The notes: generated by a model not told the origin, from the sequence alone. A DNA stretch of 64,000 nt from Negativicutes bacterium (GCA_009930275.1 RZYP01000001.1:124001-188000), one strand, 5' to 3'; shown: positions 18,727-28,485, counted from the first letter of the stretch. Numbers and translations: made by a program.

Positions 18727-19176
18727 ATGAAGGTTGAAGAAATTATGGTCAGGGACGTATTGAGCGTAAATCGTAACAGCTCTATCGAAGAGATAGCGGA
18801 AACACTAATTAATAATAAAATATCAGCATTGCCGGTATTAAGTGATGGCGGCTATCTCGTAGGCATAGTGACTGAAGGCGATATGCTGCGACTTGAGACA
18901 ACACCCAGACTGCCGGATTTTATTAATTTGCTTGGCGCAGTTATTTATTATCGCGGTGTGGATACTTACAACGAGGACTTCAAAAAGATTTTGGCACAGA
19001 AAGCAGCAGACATTATGACAGAGGACGTAATCACCGTTAAGGAAGGTACGGAAATCAGCGAAGTAGTCCATTTGATGTTGGACCATAATATAAAGCAAGT
19101 GCCGGTTGTTGATGGCAGTAAAATGGTGGGAATGGTCAGCAGACCAGATATTATTAAATTACTGTTAAATAAATAA
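18727..19176 (+). CDS. CBS-pair domain protein
   Basis: A 149-aa protein made only of two CBS motifs: MVRDVLSVNRNSSIEEIAETLI...LPVLSDGGYLVGIVTEGDML, then MTEDVITVKEGTEISEVVHLML...VPVVDGSKMVGMVSRPDII. Such pairs bind adenine nucleotides and act as energy or ligand sensors, but a partner is not evident. ATG 18727 follows AGGAGG (18713-18718) by 8 bases; the in-frame GTG 18718 overlaps that site. Lies between the EF-G paralog and transketolase. Confidence 0.88.
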   Translation: MKVEEIMVRDVLSVNRNSSIEEIAETLINNKISALPVLSDGGYLVGIVTEGDMLRLETTPRLPDFINLLGAVIYYRGVDTYNEDFKKILAQKAADIMTEDVITVKEGTEISEVVHLMLDHNIKQVPVVDGSKMVGMVSRPDIIKLLLNK

Positions 19177-19186
19177 CAATAAACTC

Positions 19187-19215
19187 TTTCAATTGCCCAT
19201 CGTTTATTTTATAAT
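19187..19215 (+). promoter_or_regulatory. Candidate tkt promoter
   Basis: TTTCAA (19187-19192) and TATAAT (19210-19215) are 17 bases apart, starting just after the CBS gene and 43 bases before the transketolase ATG. The -10 is perfect, the -35 weak. Confidence 0.45.
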
Positions 19216-19257
19216 AAATGAGAGTTAATATTTTTACGGCTTTGAGGAGGTTCTTTA

Positions 19258-21249
19258 ATGAAAACAATTGATCGTACAGCGATCAGCACTTTACGCTTTC
19301 TTTCAGTTGATGCTGTTGAAAAGGCTAATTCCGGCCATCCGGGACTTCCACTGGGGACAGCACCGCTTATGTACACCTTGTGGGACAAATTTATTAAGTA
19401 CAATCCTAATGATCCAGCTTGGTTTAATCGCGACCGCTTTGTTTTGTCTGCAGGGCACGGGTCAGCGTTGCTCTATTCCATGCTGCATTTAGCTGGCTTT
19501 GATTTGCCGTTGTCCGAGTTAAAGAAATTCCGCCAATGGGAATCTAAGACACCTGGACATCCGGAATATGGTCTTACACCAGGCGTAGAGGCGTCTACCG
19601 GCCCTCTTGGACACGGTTTCGCTATGGCCGTCGGTATGGCTCTGTCAGAAGAAATGTTGGCAGCAAAGTATAACCAAAAAGGTTTTAAAGTTATTGATCA
19701 TTATACTTATGGCATAACTTCCGATGGTGACCTAATGGAGGGTGTTGCTTCTGAGGCGGCATCTTTGGCTGGTACCTTGGCATTAGGCAAGTTGATTATG
19801 CTGTATGACGATAACAAAATTACGATTGAGGGCAGCACCGATCTTGCATTCCGCGAGGATGTTGGTGCTCGTTTTGCCGCTTACGGCTGGCAAGTATTAC
19901 GTGTAGACGATGCGGAAGATATCGACGCGATAGCTGCGGCGGTTAAAGAAGCAAAAGCAGATAAAAAACATCCGAGCTTAGTCATGATACGTACTCATAT
20001 TGGCTGCGGCAGTCCTAAACAAGATTGCGCCTCAGCACATGGCGAACCATTGGGTGCTGAAGCTTTGGCCAAAACGAAAGAAGATGGCGGCTGGCCGCTG
20101 AGTACAGCTTTTTATGTGCCAGAGGCTGTTAAATCGTATTTTGCCAAGAAGTTGCCAACTTGTGAAGAAAAGCAGAATGAATGGCAGGGTTTAATGTCCG
20201 ATTACGCCGTAGTGCATCCGGAATTAGCTGCTGAGCTGAACGCGCGTATCAAAGGCGAAACAATGGTTAACCTGGACGGACTGGAAAAAGTTTTTGCGGA
20301 TGTTGCCAAAACTTCTACGCGTGAAGCGTCTGGGGAAATAATTCAAAAACTGGCGATGCAGTTACCGGAACTTGCCGGCGGCTCTGCCGACCTTGGTCCT
20401 TCGAATAAGACCGACATTAAAGGCGGGGGCTTTTTCTCAGCAGAAGACCGTACGGGCAGAAACATTCACTTCGGCGTACGCGAGCACGCAATGGGTAAAA
20501 TAGTCAATGGCATGGCGCTGCATGGAGGGTTTATTCCTTATGGCGGCACCTTCCTCGTATTCTCTGATTTTATGCGTCCTGCCTTAAGAATGGCTGCTTT
20601 GATGGGTATCAGGTCAGTATTCGTTTTTACGCATGACAGTATTGCATTAGGCGAGGACGGTCCGACTCATCAGCCTATTGAACAAACTATGAGTTTACGT
20701 TTGATTCCTGGTCTTTCTGTGTTCAGACCTGCGGATGCTTTGGAAACTGCTACGGCATGGCAGGCTGCTTGTCTCAGCAAAAACAAACCGACTGCATTGC
20801 TTTTGAGTCGACAAAAAATGCCGGTTTTGAACAAGTTCAAAGATATTATTCATGATGGGGCTTCACATGGAGCCTATGTAATAAGTTCCGGAGAAACTGG
20901 TAAACCTGTCAGAGCAATCCTTCTGGCTACAGGCAGCGAAGTACATTTGGCTTTAGCTGCCCAACAGGAACTGGCAAAAGACGATATTAACGTCAATGTC
21001 GTCTCCATGCCTTCGTGGGATGTTTTTGAGAGCCAAAATGAAGAATACAAGAATAACGTTATGCCGGCCGGAATACCAAAAGTTGCTATCGAGGCAGGCG
21101 TGACTCTTGGCTGGAGCAGATACACCGGCAGTGAAGCTAATATTATCGGTATTGATAAATTTGGCGCGTCAGCACCTGGTGACGTAGTTTATGAAAAATA
21201 TGGATTTACGGTGGAAAATGTTGTTAAGAAGGTCAAAGACATCATATAA
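19258..21249 (+). CDS. tkt: Transketolase
   Basis: Thiamine-diphosphate enzyme moving two-carbon units between pentose and hexose phosphates. At 663 aa it is the full-length form. Visible motifs: [25 protein letters not shown], the ThDP/metal motif starting TSDGDLMEG and ending near DDNKITIEG, the pyrimidine-domain [34 protein letters not shown] and [16 protein letters not shown] lies 7-8 bases before the ATG. It complements rpe at 4233; thiD-thiM-thiE follow, which would salvage its cofactor precursor. Confidence 0.97.
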   Translation: MKTIDRTAISTLRFLSVDAVEKANSGHPGLPLGTAPLMYTLWDKFIKYNPNDPAWFNRDRFVLSAGHGSALLYSMLHLAGFDLPLSELKKFRQWESKTPGHPEYGLTPGVEASTGPLGHGFAMAVGMALSEEMLAAKYNQKGFKVIDHYTYGITSDGDLMEGVASEAASLAGTLALGKLIMLYDDNKITIEGSTDLAFREDVGARFAAYGWQVLRVDDAEDIDAIAAAVKEAKADKKHPSLVMIRTHIGCGSPKQDCASAHGEPLGAEALAKTKEDGGWPLSTAFYVPEAVKSYFAKKLPTCEEKQNEWQGLMSDYAVVHPELAAELNARIKGETMVNLDGLEKVFADVAKTSTREASGEIIQKLAMQLPELAGGSADLGPSNKTDIKGGGFFSAEDRTGRNIHFGVREHAMGKIVNGMALHGGFIPYGGTFLVFSDFMRPALRMAALMGIRSVFVFTHDSIALGEDGPTHQPIEQTMSLRLIPGLSVFRPADALETATAWQAACLSKNKPTALLLSRQKMPVLNKFKDIIHDGASHGAYVISSGETGKPVRAILLATGSEVHLALAAQQELAKDDINVNVVSMPSWDVFESQNEEYKNNVMPAGIPKVAIEAGVTLGWSRYTGSEANIIGIDKFGASAPGDVVYEKYGFTVENVVKKVKDII

Positions 21250-21268
21250 GTAAAGCAGTGTAATATTA

Positions 21269-21307
21269 ACGGGTACTGGCTGTATTTACAGCTTGTGCCC
21301 GTTTTTG
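21269..21307 (+). terminator. Terminator between tkt and thiD
   Basis: ACGGGTAC (21269-21276) pairs with GTGCCCGT (21295-21302), with an inner GCTGT/ACAGC stem, then a T-run. It lies only 18 bases ahead of the thiD start, leaving no room for a promoter after it; thiD must depend on read-through or the hairpin acts as an attenuator. Confidence 0.8.
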
Positions 21308-21324
21308 CAAACGGGGGGTAACGA

Positions 21325-22125
21325 TTGAAACATTTACTTACAATTGCAGGTTCTGATTCAAGTGGCGGCGCCGGTATCCAGGCCGATCTGAAGACTTTTT
21401 CCGCATTGGGCACTTACGGCATGAGTGTAATTACTGCCGTTACAGCCCAAAATACATGTGGTGTGACTATGGTCCAGAATATCGATAAACAGGTTGTAGA
21501 AGCACAAATTAATGCTGTTTTTGATGATATACGAGTAGATGCCGTTAAGATTGGCATGGTTTCAGACAAGGATATTATCCGAAAAATTGCGCAACGATTA
21601 CGCTTTTATAAGCCACCAGTTATAGTCGTTGACCCTGTTATGGTTTCTAAGAGCGGCTATCCCTTGCTGGTACCTGATGCTTGCGAGACTTTAATCAAGG
21701 AATTGCTGCCCTTGGCAACATTAGTGACACCCAACCTGCCAGAGGCATCCGTAATTGTAGGCTTTGATGTCAAAAGCAAGTCGGATATGCTGAGAGCGGC
21801 GAAAATAATCATTTCACTTGGTGCTCAAAGCGTTCTTGTTAAAGGTGGTCACCTGGAAGATACTGCCGATGATTTATTGTATGATGGGCATGAGGAAGTC
21901 TGGTTCAAGGGCGAGCGTATAGCTACGAAGAATACGCACGGAACTGGTTGTACCTTGTCATCGGCTTTGGCTGCCAACCTGGCTCAAGGGCTTTCCTTGA
22001 AGGAGGCTGTCAAGGCAAGTAAGGAATATGTAACCCTGGCCATTCGTTACTCGCTGGAAATAGGTTCAGGGTGCGGGCCAACTCACCATTTCGTAAATCT
22101 ATACCGTAAGGCAGGTATATTATGA
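21325..22125 (+). CDS. thiD: Hydroxymethylpyrimidine (phosphate) kinase ThiD
   Basis: Phosphorylates HMP and HMP-P in thiamine synthesis and salvage. Ribokinase-fold signatures: TIAGSDSSGGAGIQADLKTF at the N-terminus, DPVMVSKSGYPLL, TPNLPEA, and the anion hole/catalytic NTHGTGCTLSSA. Length 266 aa is normal. TTG start with GGGGGG a few bases upstream. Its stop overlaps the thiM ATG. No THI-box riboswitch motif is seen upstream. Confidence 0.94.
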   Translation: MKHLLTIAGSDSSGGAGIQADLKTFSALGTYGMSVITAVTAQNTCGVTMVQNIDKQVVEAQINAVFDDIRVDAVKIGMVSDKDIIRKIAQRLRFYKPPVIVVDPVMVSKSGYPLLVPDACETLIKELLPLATLVTPNLPEASVIVGFDVKSKSDMLRAAKIIISLGAQSVLVKGGHLEDTADDLLYDGHEEVWFKGERIATKNTHGTGCTLSSALAANLAQGLSLKEAVKASKEYVTLAIRYSLEIGSGCGPTHHFVNLYRKAGIL

Positions 22126-22943
22126 TGAATAATAATCTGAAAAATGGATTTAATTTTATTTATGAGCAGATTAAAGAGAAAAAACCGTTGATTCATCATC
22201 TGACAAATTATGTTACTGCGGGTGATTGTGCCAACATGGCCCTATGTTTTGGCGCTTCGCCGATTATGGCTGATGCTGCCGAAGAAATTGGTGAAATTAC
22301 CGGCTCAGCAGATTGTCTCGTACTTAATTTAGGAACAATGAATCCGGTAAAATTTGCTAGTATGGAACTTGCGGCTGTAAGAGCCCGCAAAAAGGGTATA
22401 CCGATAGTTCTCGACCCTGTAGGTGTGATGGCTTCGAATATGCGTCTTCATGCTGCCCTGGAGCTAATATGCGGCGGTGTGAGCATTGTGCGCGGCAACT
22501 ATGCAGAATGTCGGACACTGTTATTGGAAACAAGGCACGGTAAAGGTGTTGACTCTTTTGAAACGCAAATAAGCGATATTGCCAGCCTGGCGAAGTCAGC
22601 AGCGAAGAAATTTGGCTGTGTGTTTGCAGTTACAGGGAAAGAGGACGCCGTAAGCGATGGTAATGAAACCATCATCGGAAATAATGGCGTAGAATTACTT
22701 ACCAAGGTTACTGGTACGGGGTGTATGACTACTACCTTAATAGGGTGTTCAGCAGCAGCCGGTGGAGATTTTCTACAGGCTGCTTTATGCGGCATTCAAA
22801 CGATGAATCTTGCAGCGGAGACAGCTGCTTCTTCTTTGCAGGACGGAGAGGGACCGGGAACATTTAAAGTACGTTTGTTCGATGCGATTTATACACTTTC
22901 GTGCGATGAATTGATAGCAAGAAGTAAATTGAGAATGGGTTAG
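22122..22943 (+). CDS. thiM: Hydroxyethylthiazole kinase ThiM
   Basis: Salvage enzyme that phosphorylates the thiazole alcohol precursor of thiamine. Recognised by HHLTNYVTAGDCANMALCFGASPIM, LVLNLGTMN, PIVLDPVGV, IVRGNYAE and the catalytic VTGTGCMTTTLIG. Length 273 aa is normal. ATG overlaps the thiD stop (ATGA), so the two are translationally coupled. Together with thiD and thiE this forms a salvage set; the de novo genes thiC, thiG and thiH are not in the window. Confidence 0.94.
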   Translation: MMNNNLKNGFNFIYEQIKEKKPLIHHLTNYVTAGDCANMALCFGASPIMADAAEEIGEITGSADCLVLNLGTMNPVKFASMELAAVRARKKGIPIVLDPVGVMASNMRLHAALELICGGVSIVRGNYAECRTLLLETRHGKGVDSFETQISDIASLAKSAAKKFGCVFAVTGKEDAVSDGNETIIGNNGVELLTKVTGTGCMTTTLIGCSAAAGGDFLQAALCGIQTMNLAAETAASSLQDGEGPGTFKVRLFDAIYTLSCDELIARSKLRMG

Positions 22944-22976
22944 CATAAAAAATTGTGAGGGATTGGCAGGTAACAA

Positions 22977-23603
22977 ATGAAGCCGTTTATTGATTATAGT
23001 ATCTATTTAATTACTGATCATGACTGCCTCAAAGGCCGTGATTTTCTCCAATGTATTGAGGCAGCTCTGCGGGGCGGAGTTACGCTGGTTCAACTGCGGG
23101 AAAAGAATGTTAATGGCAGATCGTTTTTAGAAAGAGCGCTGGCCGTTAAGAGCCTTTGTGATAAATACAATGTGCCGCTCTTGATAAATGATAGAATTGA
23201 TATTGCTCTGGCTTGCAAGGCACAAGGCGTTCATCTTGGACAGGAAGACATTCCGCTTGCTGCTGCCAGAGGAATTCTGGGAGATGAAGCCATTATCGGA
23301 ATTTCCGCACATACGTCTGATGAAGTCAGATTCGCTGAGATGGAAGGAGCGGACTATCTGGGAGTCGGAGCGGTTTTCCCAACAAGTACTAAAAATGACG
23401 CGTCTGAGGTTGGTTTGGAAAGATTAAAGCAAATCAGCGCCATGACGAAGCTTCCGCTGGTAGGGATTGGAGGTATTAATGCTTCAAACTATGCTAAAGT
23501 TATGGCAGCAGGAGCACACGGCGCTGCGATTATTTCCGGCATATTGTGTGCTGAGGATATTGAAAATGAAGTCAGGAAAATAAAAAGAATCCTTTCGGAC
23601 TAG
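22977..23603 (+). CDS. thiE: Thiamine-phosphate synthase ThiE
   Basis: Joins HMP diphosphate and thiazole phosphate to give thiamine phosphate. TIM-barrel motifs: LITDHDCL, GGVTLVQLREKN, LLINDRIDIALA, GVHLGQEDIP, DYLGVGAVFPTSTK and LVGIGGIN. Full length at 208 aa. GGCAGG lies upstream of ATG 22977. Its TAG stop is inside the palindrome that forms the terminator, so nothing follows on this transcript. Confidence 0.95.
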   Translation: MKPFIDYSIYLITDHDCLKGRDFLQCIEAALRGGVTLVQLREKNVNGRSFLERALAVKSLCDKYNVPLLINDRIDIALACKAQGVHLGQEDIPLAAARGILGDEAIIGISAHTSDEVRFAEMEGADYLGVGAVFPTSTKNDASEVGLERLKQISAMTKLPLVGIGGINASNYAKVMAAGAHGAAIISGILCAEDIENEVRKIKRILSD

Positions 23604-23620
23604 TCCGAAAGGATTCTTTT
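23587..23620. terminator. Bidirectional terminator between thiE and the secretin gene
   Basis: A perfect 30-base palindrome (23587-23616, arms GAATCCTTTCGGACT and its complement) is flanked by AAAAA on the left and TTTT on the right. The thiE stop codon (23601-23603) is at its centre. It can terminate the convergent thiE and secretin transcripts. Confidence 0.9.
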
Positions 23621-23630
23621 GTAATTGGAA

Positions 23631-25007
23631 TTATTCTGGTAAATCTCTGCCGAGAATTGCTTCTGCCTTTTCACGCATCGTGGGCTGAAATTCCGCAGTA
23701 GAATATTTATCGTTTGTGGCAACCTTATTTTCTTGTTTTTTCTTATCAAAAGGATCTAAAATATTCGTGTTATAGATTGCCGGAGATTCCCCAGCTTCTG
23801 TAATATGCGGCGTGAGAATCATCATAACCTCAGTTTTGTTTTTTGTCTTAGAGCGGTCTTTGAAAAGTTCACCCAAAATAGGCAAATTAGAGATGAAAGG
23901 AATCTTGCGCAGTGTTTCTTGTTCTTCTTCGTTTATCAGACCGCCAATTATCAGCGTCTCGCCATTACGCATCCTTACGTTAGTATCTGCGGTGCGGCTT
24001 GTAATTTTATAGTTACGCAGCTCAGATATCAAAGTCGGGGTACTGACTTCAGTATGTACAACGGCGGTAATATAACCGTCGTTACTTACTACGGGAGTGT
24101 AGGCAAGCTTAATGCCGGCATCCACATATTCGGTGCTGGTTGTAGTTTCACCATCATCGGTCTTTTCGGTCAGTACAGGAATATGGTCACCAATAAAAAT
24201 GCTGGCTTCCTTACCTGGAATGGTAATAATGCGGGGTGTTGCAAGAATTTTCGCCTTACCGGATGTAAAGAGTGCATTCAAGGTTGCCTGAAAAGTTGAT
24301 TGATAACCATGACCTAGATGGATAATGCCGGCATAGCTGGTATCGGAGCTGGAATCTGAACTCGAGTCGGAGCTGGAATCTGAACTCGCGCCATCTTTAG
24401 AAGTTGGCAGTGCGCTCCAATCCCAGGTAAGACCAAGATTTTTGGTGTCTTCGTTACTAATTGAGATAATTTTAGCTTCAAGCGTTACCTGTTTGGTCGG
24501 AACGTCTACCAAAGCCAAAGTATCACGAACCTTTTGTTCATCAGCTCTATTACCGGTGAAGACGATGGAATTGGTAATTGGGTCAACACTTAGCCCCAGA
24601 CCTTCACCTTTTAGTATTTCTTTCAATACAGTTTTCATATCTTCAGCTTTAGCATAATTAACTTTGAATACGGCAACATCACCATAGTATTTGGTAATCT
24701 GGTCCTGTGACGAAACGACTATGACACCATGAACATTTCTGTAGGCAAGCCCTTTAGTTCTGGTAACCAGATCAAGAGCAGTATCGAAAGGAACATTATC
24801 AAAAGAGATAGAAATTTTGCCTTTGACAGTTTCATCAGTAACTATGCTTTGCTCGCCAAGAGTTGATAGGGCAGTCAAAACATCTCGAATTTCACCGTCT
24901 TTAATATTCATTGTTACATTTTCAGCAGCAAACAGCGTTGTGATGCTGGAAAAAGAAAGAAATAAGGTTGAAAAAGCAACAAGAGCACTATGTTTAAAGG
25001 ATATCAT
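23631..25007 (-). CDS. pilQ: Type IV pilus secretin (PilQ/GspD family), short form
   Basis: Outer-membrane channel for the pilus. A Sec signal peptide (residues about 1-27, ending LFAAE) leads to an STN-like domain (NVTMNIKDGEIRDVLTALS), an N1/secretin_N region (VFKVNYAKAEDMKTVLKEIL) and a C-terminal secretin domain with ILATPRIITIPGKEASIFIGD and RMRNGETLIIGGLI. At 458 aa it is short, lacking AMIN domains and with one N-domain set. A Ser/Asp-rich linker (DSSS repeats) interrupts the secretin region. ATG overlaps the stop of the PilP-like gene. A secretin implies an outer membrane. Confidence 0.93.
   Translation of the reverse strand: MISFKHSALVAFSTLFLSFSSITTLFAAENVTMNIKDGEIRDVLTALSTLGEQSIVTDETVKGKISISFDNVPFDTALDLVTRTKGLAYRNVHGVIVVSSQDQITKYYGDVAVFKVNYAKAEDMKTVLKEILKGEGLGLSVDPITNSIVFTGNRADEQKVRDTLALVDVPTKQVTLEAKIISISNEDTKNLGLTWDWSALPTSKDGASSDSSSDSSSDSSSDTSYAGIIHLGHGYQSTFQATLNALFTSGKAKILATPRIITIPGKEASIFIGDHIPVLTEKTDDGETTTSTEYVDAGIKLAYTPVVSNDGYITAVVHTEVSTPTLISELRNYKITSRTADTNVRMRNGETLIIGGLINEEEQETLRKIPFISNLPILGELFKDRSKTKNKTEVMMILTPHITEAGESPAIYNTNILDPFDKKKQENKVATNDKYSTAEFQPTMREKAEAILGRDLPE
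24343..24390. repeat. Two tandem 24-base repeats in the secretin gene
   Basis: Copies at 24343-24366 and 24367-24390 differ only in the last two or so bases (CTCGAG versus CTCGCG). On the minus strand they encode the SDSSSDSS-type linker. Such in-frame repeats can expand or contract by slippage. Confidence 0.9.
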
Positions 25008-25546
25008 TTGCCGCTACCCCCCACATGAAGTTCCAGTGAATCTTCGGAATTGTCAAGGGTAACGGATTTAGCATTTATATAGCTAACGGCATAACTGCCA
25101 ACCTTCTGACCAACTTCATAATAATTGCTCATTCCTTTATACTCAATGATGGCCATGCTTTTATCACCTTTGCGCACAATGCCGCGCAATTGTGGTTCAG
25201 CGGCAAAGGCAGGCACTGAACTTACCGGTGCTGCCGAGCTGGCGCCATTTTTAAAAGACTGAGCTATAAGTGGTGCGGCAGAGGTGGGCATCAGGAAAGG
25301 ATTGCGTGTAATCGATTTGGTAATGATTCCGTTATCTGAAGCAAGTTGTTCGGAAAGAGAATTATTAGCAGAACGATCAACTGAAAAATCCTTTGAGGCT
25401 GTTGATTCGGCAGAAGCCTTCTGGAAAAGACTTTCTATGGCGGATCCAACGTCATACCTGCAGGCAAAATGTGCGGAACCCATAATCAAAAAAGATGCGA
25501 GCAAAACACTTGCAAATTTATCGCTTTTTTTGGCAGAAGAGTGCAT
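25004..25546 (-). CDS. PilP/GspC-like pilus assembly protein
   Basis: About 180 aa with an N-terminal hydrophobic segment (FASVLLASFLIMGSAHFAC), a low-complexity Ser/Ala linker and a C-terminal domain like the PilP/GspC homology region: LRGIVRKGDKSMAIIEYKG, YYEVGQKVGSYAVSYINAKSVTL. That domain contacts the secretin in related systems. AAGGAGG on the minus strand sits correctly for the ATG at 25546; an ATG seven codons earlier lies upstream of that site. Four-base overlap with the secretin start shows coupling. Assignment rests on domain pattern and position. Confidence 0.75.
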   Translation of the reverse strand: MHSSAKKSDKFASVLLASFLIMGSAHFACRYDVGSAIESLFQKASAESTASKDFSVDRSANNSLSEQLASDNGIITKSITRNPFLMPTSAAPLIAQSFKNGASSAAPVSSVPAFAAEPQLRGIVRKGDKSMAIIEYKGMSNYYEVGQKVGSYAVSYINAKSVTLDNSEDSLELHVGGSGK

Positions 25547-25588
25547 TAATATTCCTCCTTGTATCATTCTTGTTGATACGATAGCTTC

Positions 25589-25617
25589 ATTATAGTATAC
25601 TTAGGAGAAAAGGTAAA
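25589..25617 (-). promoter_or_regulatory. Candidate promoter of the PilP-secretin operon
   Basis: On the minus strand TTTACC (complement at 25612-25617) and TATAAT (complement at 25589-25594) are 17 bases apart, about 43 bases before the PilP-like ATG. A GTATCA/TGATAC inverted repeat (25561-25566 and 25574-25579) lies in the predicted leader and could be an operator. Confidence 0.5.
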
Positions 25618-25721
25618 TAATTATAGGATATTTATGGAAAGTATTTCAATAAACCGCTGTTTTTTGCTTTTTATATGGTTTTTGGCAGGGTAGGACAGGA
25701 AAAATTGTTGGGGGTGGCAAC

Positions 25722-27398
25722 GTGGTTGTCAGAAGGAAACGTTTAGGGGAAATTCTTGTCGAAACAGGAAGTATTACTCATACGCAGTTGGAACACGCGC
25801 TTAACGAGCAGAAGTCCAGTGGAAAACGTTTAGGCGAAACACTTGTTGCACTTGGTTATTTGACAGAGCGTCAGATACTGAAGACTCTTGAAAACCAACT
25901 TTCAATCAAGTATGTGACTTTGGGCGAAGAAAAAATCGAAAAAGAAGCTATTGCCGCGGTGCCTCTTTTTTTAGCAGAACGCTATAATGTTTTGCCGGTT
26001 CGTAAAGAGGGTGCGCGGCTGTTTGTTGCTATGTCCGATCCGACGAATTTCTATGCCATAGATGATGTGCGCATGGTTAGCGGTCTTGAGGTTGTGCCGC
26101 TCTTGGCGGAATCCAAGGATATTTCTATGGCGATCAACAACAATTATGGCGTGCAAGGACGCGTCGAATCAGCAGTCAGCAAGCTTAAAGAGGATGATGT
26201 TACCTCGGTAGCGCATGACGTTGAAGATACTATTGATAATGCTCCTATAATCAGCATTGTAAATTCCTTGATCCAGCAGGCTGTACGCGACCGTGCCAGT
26301 GATATACACATCGAACCGCAGGAAGATAACCTGCGGGTGCGTTTTCGTGTTGACGGCGTCATGCGTGAAGTGATTTCTTTTCCTAAGAATACACAGGCAC
26401 CTATCCTGTCACGCATAAAAATTATGGCTGATATGGATATTGCTGAAAAACGCCTTCCTCAGGATGGACGAATTAACATTTTGGAAAGAGGGCACCAAAT
26501 AGATATACGTGTTTCTACCTTGCCAACTATTTTAGGCGAGAAGGTTGTAATGAGAATTTTGGACAAAAGTGCCATGACGATAGCCTTGAACGAGCTTGGT
26601 TTTTCTGAGAAGAACATGGAACTATACAACGGTATGATCACGAAATCATACGGCTGTGTATTGGTAACAGGACCTACAGGAAGCGGTAAATCTACCACGC
26701 TCTATTCAACCTTGATGCATGTTAACAGCCCGACAAAAAATATAATTACTGTAGAAGACCCTGTGGAATATAGGATATTGGGAGTTAATCAGGTTGCTGT
26801 CAACAATAAAGCAGGTCTTACCTTTGCGAATGGCCTGAGAACAATTTTGCGTCAGGATCCTAACATTATCATGGTTGGTGAGGTTCGTGACCGTGAAACT
26901 GCTGAAATAACCATCAATGCGGCCTTAACGGGCCACTTGGTTTTCAGTACATTGCATACCAATGATTCCGCAGGGGCCATTACGCGTCTGCTCGACATGG
27001 GCGTTGAACCATTCCTGGTAGTATCTTCGGTGCGCGGCATTATCGCCCAGCGTCTCGTTCGCTTGATTTGTCCGCATTGCAAGAAGGAATATGTCCCTGA
27101 ACCTTATTCTAATGAACGTCTTTATCTTGGCATAGGCCAGAATGAGCCAATAAAACTATGGAAGGGCGAGGGCTGTGCGCAGTGCAATTTTACCGGCTAC
27201 AGGGGCAGGATGGCCATCCATGAGGTTCTTCCTATACACGAAGAAATGAAGGCTATGATTATGAACGGTGTTGCCGACAACCTGATTTTTGAGACAGGCC
27301 GTAAATATGGGACAACGTCTATGAAGGAAGACGGCATTGCCAAAGTAATGCAGGGTATGACGACGGTTAGTGAATTATTACGCGTTGCTTACGTATAG
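25722..27398 (+). CDS. pilB: Type IV pilus assembly ATPase PilB
   Basis: Cytoplasmic hexameric motor that drives pilin polymerisation. The N-terminal MshEN-type domain (RLGEILVETGSITHTQLEHAL) precedes the secretion ATPase core with Walker A GPTGSGKST from 317, an Asp box, VGEVRDRET (Walker B region) and a His box. A tetracysteine zinc site follows (CPHC about 450 and CAQC about 485). Length 558 aa is normal. GTG start with GGGGTGG upstream. Divergent from the PilP-secretin pair; first of the pilB-pilT-pilC run. Confidence 0.95.
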   Translation: MVVRRKRLGEILVETGSITHTQLEHALNEQKSSGKRLGETLVALGYLTERQILKTLENQLSIKYVTLGEEKIEKEAIAAVPLFLAERYNVLPVRKEGARLFVAMSDPTNFYAIDDVRMVSGLEVVPLLAESKDISMAINNNYGVQGRVESAVSKLKEDDVTSVAHDVEDTIDNAPIISIVNSLIQQAVRDRASDIHIEPQEDNLRVRFRVDGVMREVISFPKNTQAPILSRIKIMADMDIAEKRLPQDGRINILERGHQIDIRVSTLPTILGEKVVMRILDKSAMTIALNELGFSEKNMELYNGMITKSYGCVLVTGPTGSGKSTTLYSTLMHVNSPTKNIITVEDPVEYRILGVNQVAVNNKAGLTFANGLRTILRQDPNIIMVGEVRDRETAEITINAALTGHLVFSTLHTNDSAGAITRLLDMGVEPFLVVSSVRGIIAQRLVRLICPHCKKEYVPEPYSNERLYLGIGQNEPIKLWKGEGCAQCNFTGYRGRMAIHEVLPIHEEMKAMIMNGVADNLIFETGRKYGTTSMKEDGIAKVMQGMTTVSELLRVAYV

Positions 27399-27410
27399 GG
27401 AGGGTAATTG

Positions 27411-28466
27411 ATGATTGACGAATTGTTAAAGGAAGCCGTTATATTGTGCGCATCAGACGTACATTTAACTGTTGGACTTCCGCCGGTATTTCGTATCAAC
27501 GGCGTTCTGAAAAATATTGATAGACCTGTGCTAAGTAATGCTGATACCTTTCATATAGCTGAAGAATTGATGGATGAGAAGCGTCACAAACAGTTTTTAG
27601 AGGCTGGAGAGGTGGACTTTTCCTACATCATTGCAGATGGTTCAAGATTTCGCGTGAATATTTTCAGACAAAGCAATAGCGTGGCGGCTGTTATACGTCT
27701 GATTGCTAAGGATATACCTTCTTTTGAGCAGCTGAATCTTCCTGCTGTCATGGCAGATCTCGCCTTGCTGCCTCGTGGCCTCGTGCTTGTTACCGGGCCT
27801 ACCGGCAGCGGTAAGTCTACGACTCTGGCTGCCATGATTGACTATATAAACCGCAAGAAACGGGAACATATTATCACGCTGGAAGATCCTATAGAATATA
27901 AGCACACCCATAATAAAAGTATTATTAATCAGCGCGAAGTAAATTCTGATACCAAAACCTTTGCCAATGGCCTCAGAGCCGCCTTGCGCGAAGACCCTGA
28001 CGTAATTCTTGTAGGTGAAATGCGCGACGCAGAAACAATTTCTACCGCGATTACTGCCGCAGAAACAGGCCATCTTGTTTTAGCGACTCTTCATACATCA
28101 GATGCTGCATCAACAGTTAACCGTATTATTGACGTTTTCCCTGAGCACCAACAGACGCAGATACGTATTCAATTGTCAGGCAATCTGCAGGGAATCATCA
28201 CACAGCAGCTTTTAATAACCAAAGATAAGCTTCGGCGGGTTCCGGCCTTTGAGATACTGATAGCAACTCCGGCTCTGCGCAATCTTATTCGTGAAAGCAA
28301 GACACATCAGATTCCGTCTTACATACAAACAGGTTCAAAATTTGGCATGAAAAGCATGGATGCTTCCCTGGCTGACCTTGTGCGGCTGAATATTGTCGAA
28401 AAGGAAGTTGCGGAATTACGCTGCGTTGACCAGCAAATGTTCGAACGCCTATTGCGAGGCTTTTAG
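27411..28466 (+). CDS. pilT: Pilus retraction ATPase PilT
   Basis: Disassembles the pilus and powers twitching. Begins MIDELLKEAVILCASDVHLTVGLPP, followed by Walker A GPTGSGKST from 129, EDPIEYKH, REDPDVILVGEMRD, ATLHTSDAAST and the PilT-specific C-terminal LRNLIRE. The zinc tetracysteine of PilB is absent. ATG 27411 follows AGGGAGGG (27397-27404); a TTG one codon earlier is less well spaced. Its presence argues for a retractable type IVa pilus over a type II secretion system. Confidence 0.95.
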   Translation: MIDELLKEAVILCASDVHLTVGLPPVFRINGVLKNIDRPVLSNADTFHIAEELMDEKRHKQFLEAGEVDFSYIIADGSRFRVNIFRQSNSVAAVIRLIAKDIPSFEQLNLPAVMADLALLPRGLVLVTGPTGSGKSTTLAAMIDYINRKKREHIITLEDPIEYKHTHNKSIINQREVNSDTKTFANGLRAALREDPDVILVGEMRDAETISTAITAAETGHLVLATLHTSDAASTVNRIIDVFPEHQQTQIRIQLSGNLQGIITQQLLITKDKLRRVPAFEILIATPALRNLIRESKTHQIPSYIQTGSKFGMKSMDASLADLVRLNIVEKEVAELRCVDQQMFERLLRGF

Positions 28467-28485
28467 ATAGGAAGGGGCCTAACCT

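Noticed and set aside
23805..24299. 164-codon plus-strand frame opposite the secretin gene
   Set aside because: Shadow of the secretin domain, which is unambiguous on the minus strand.
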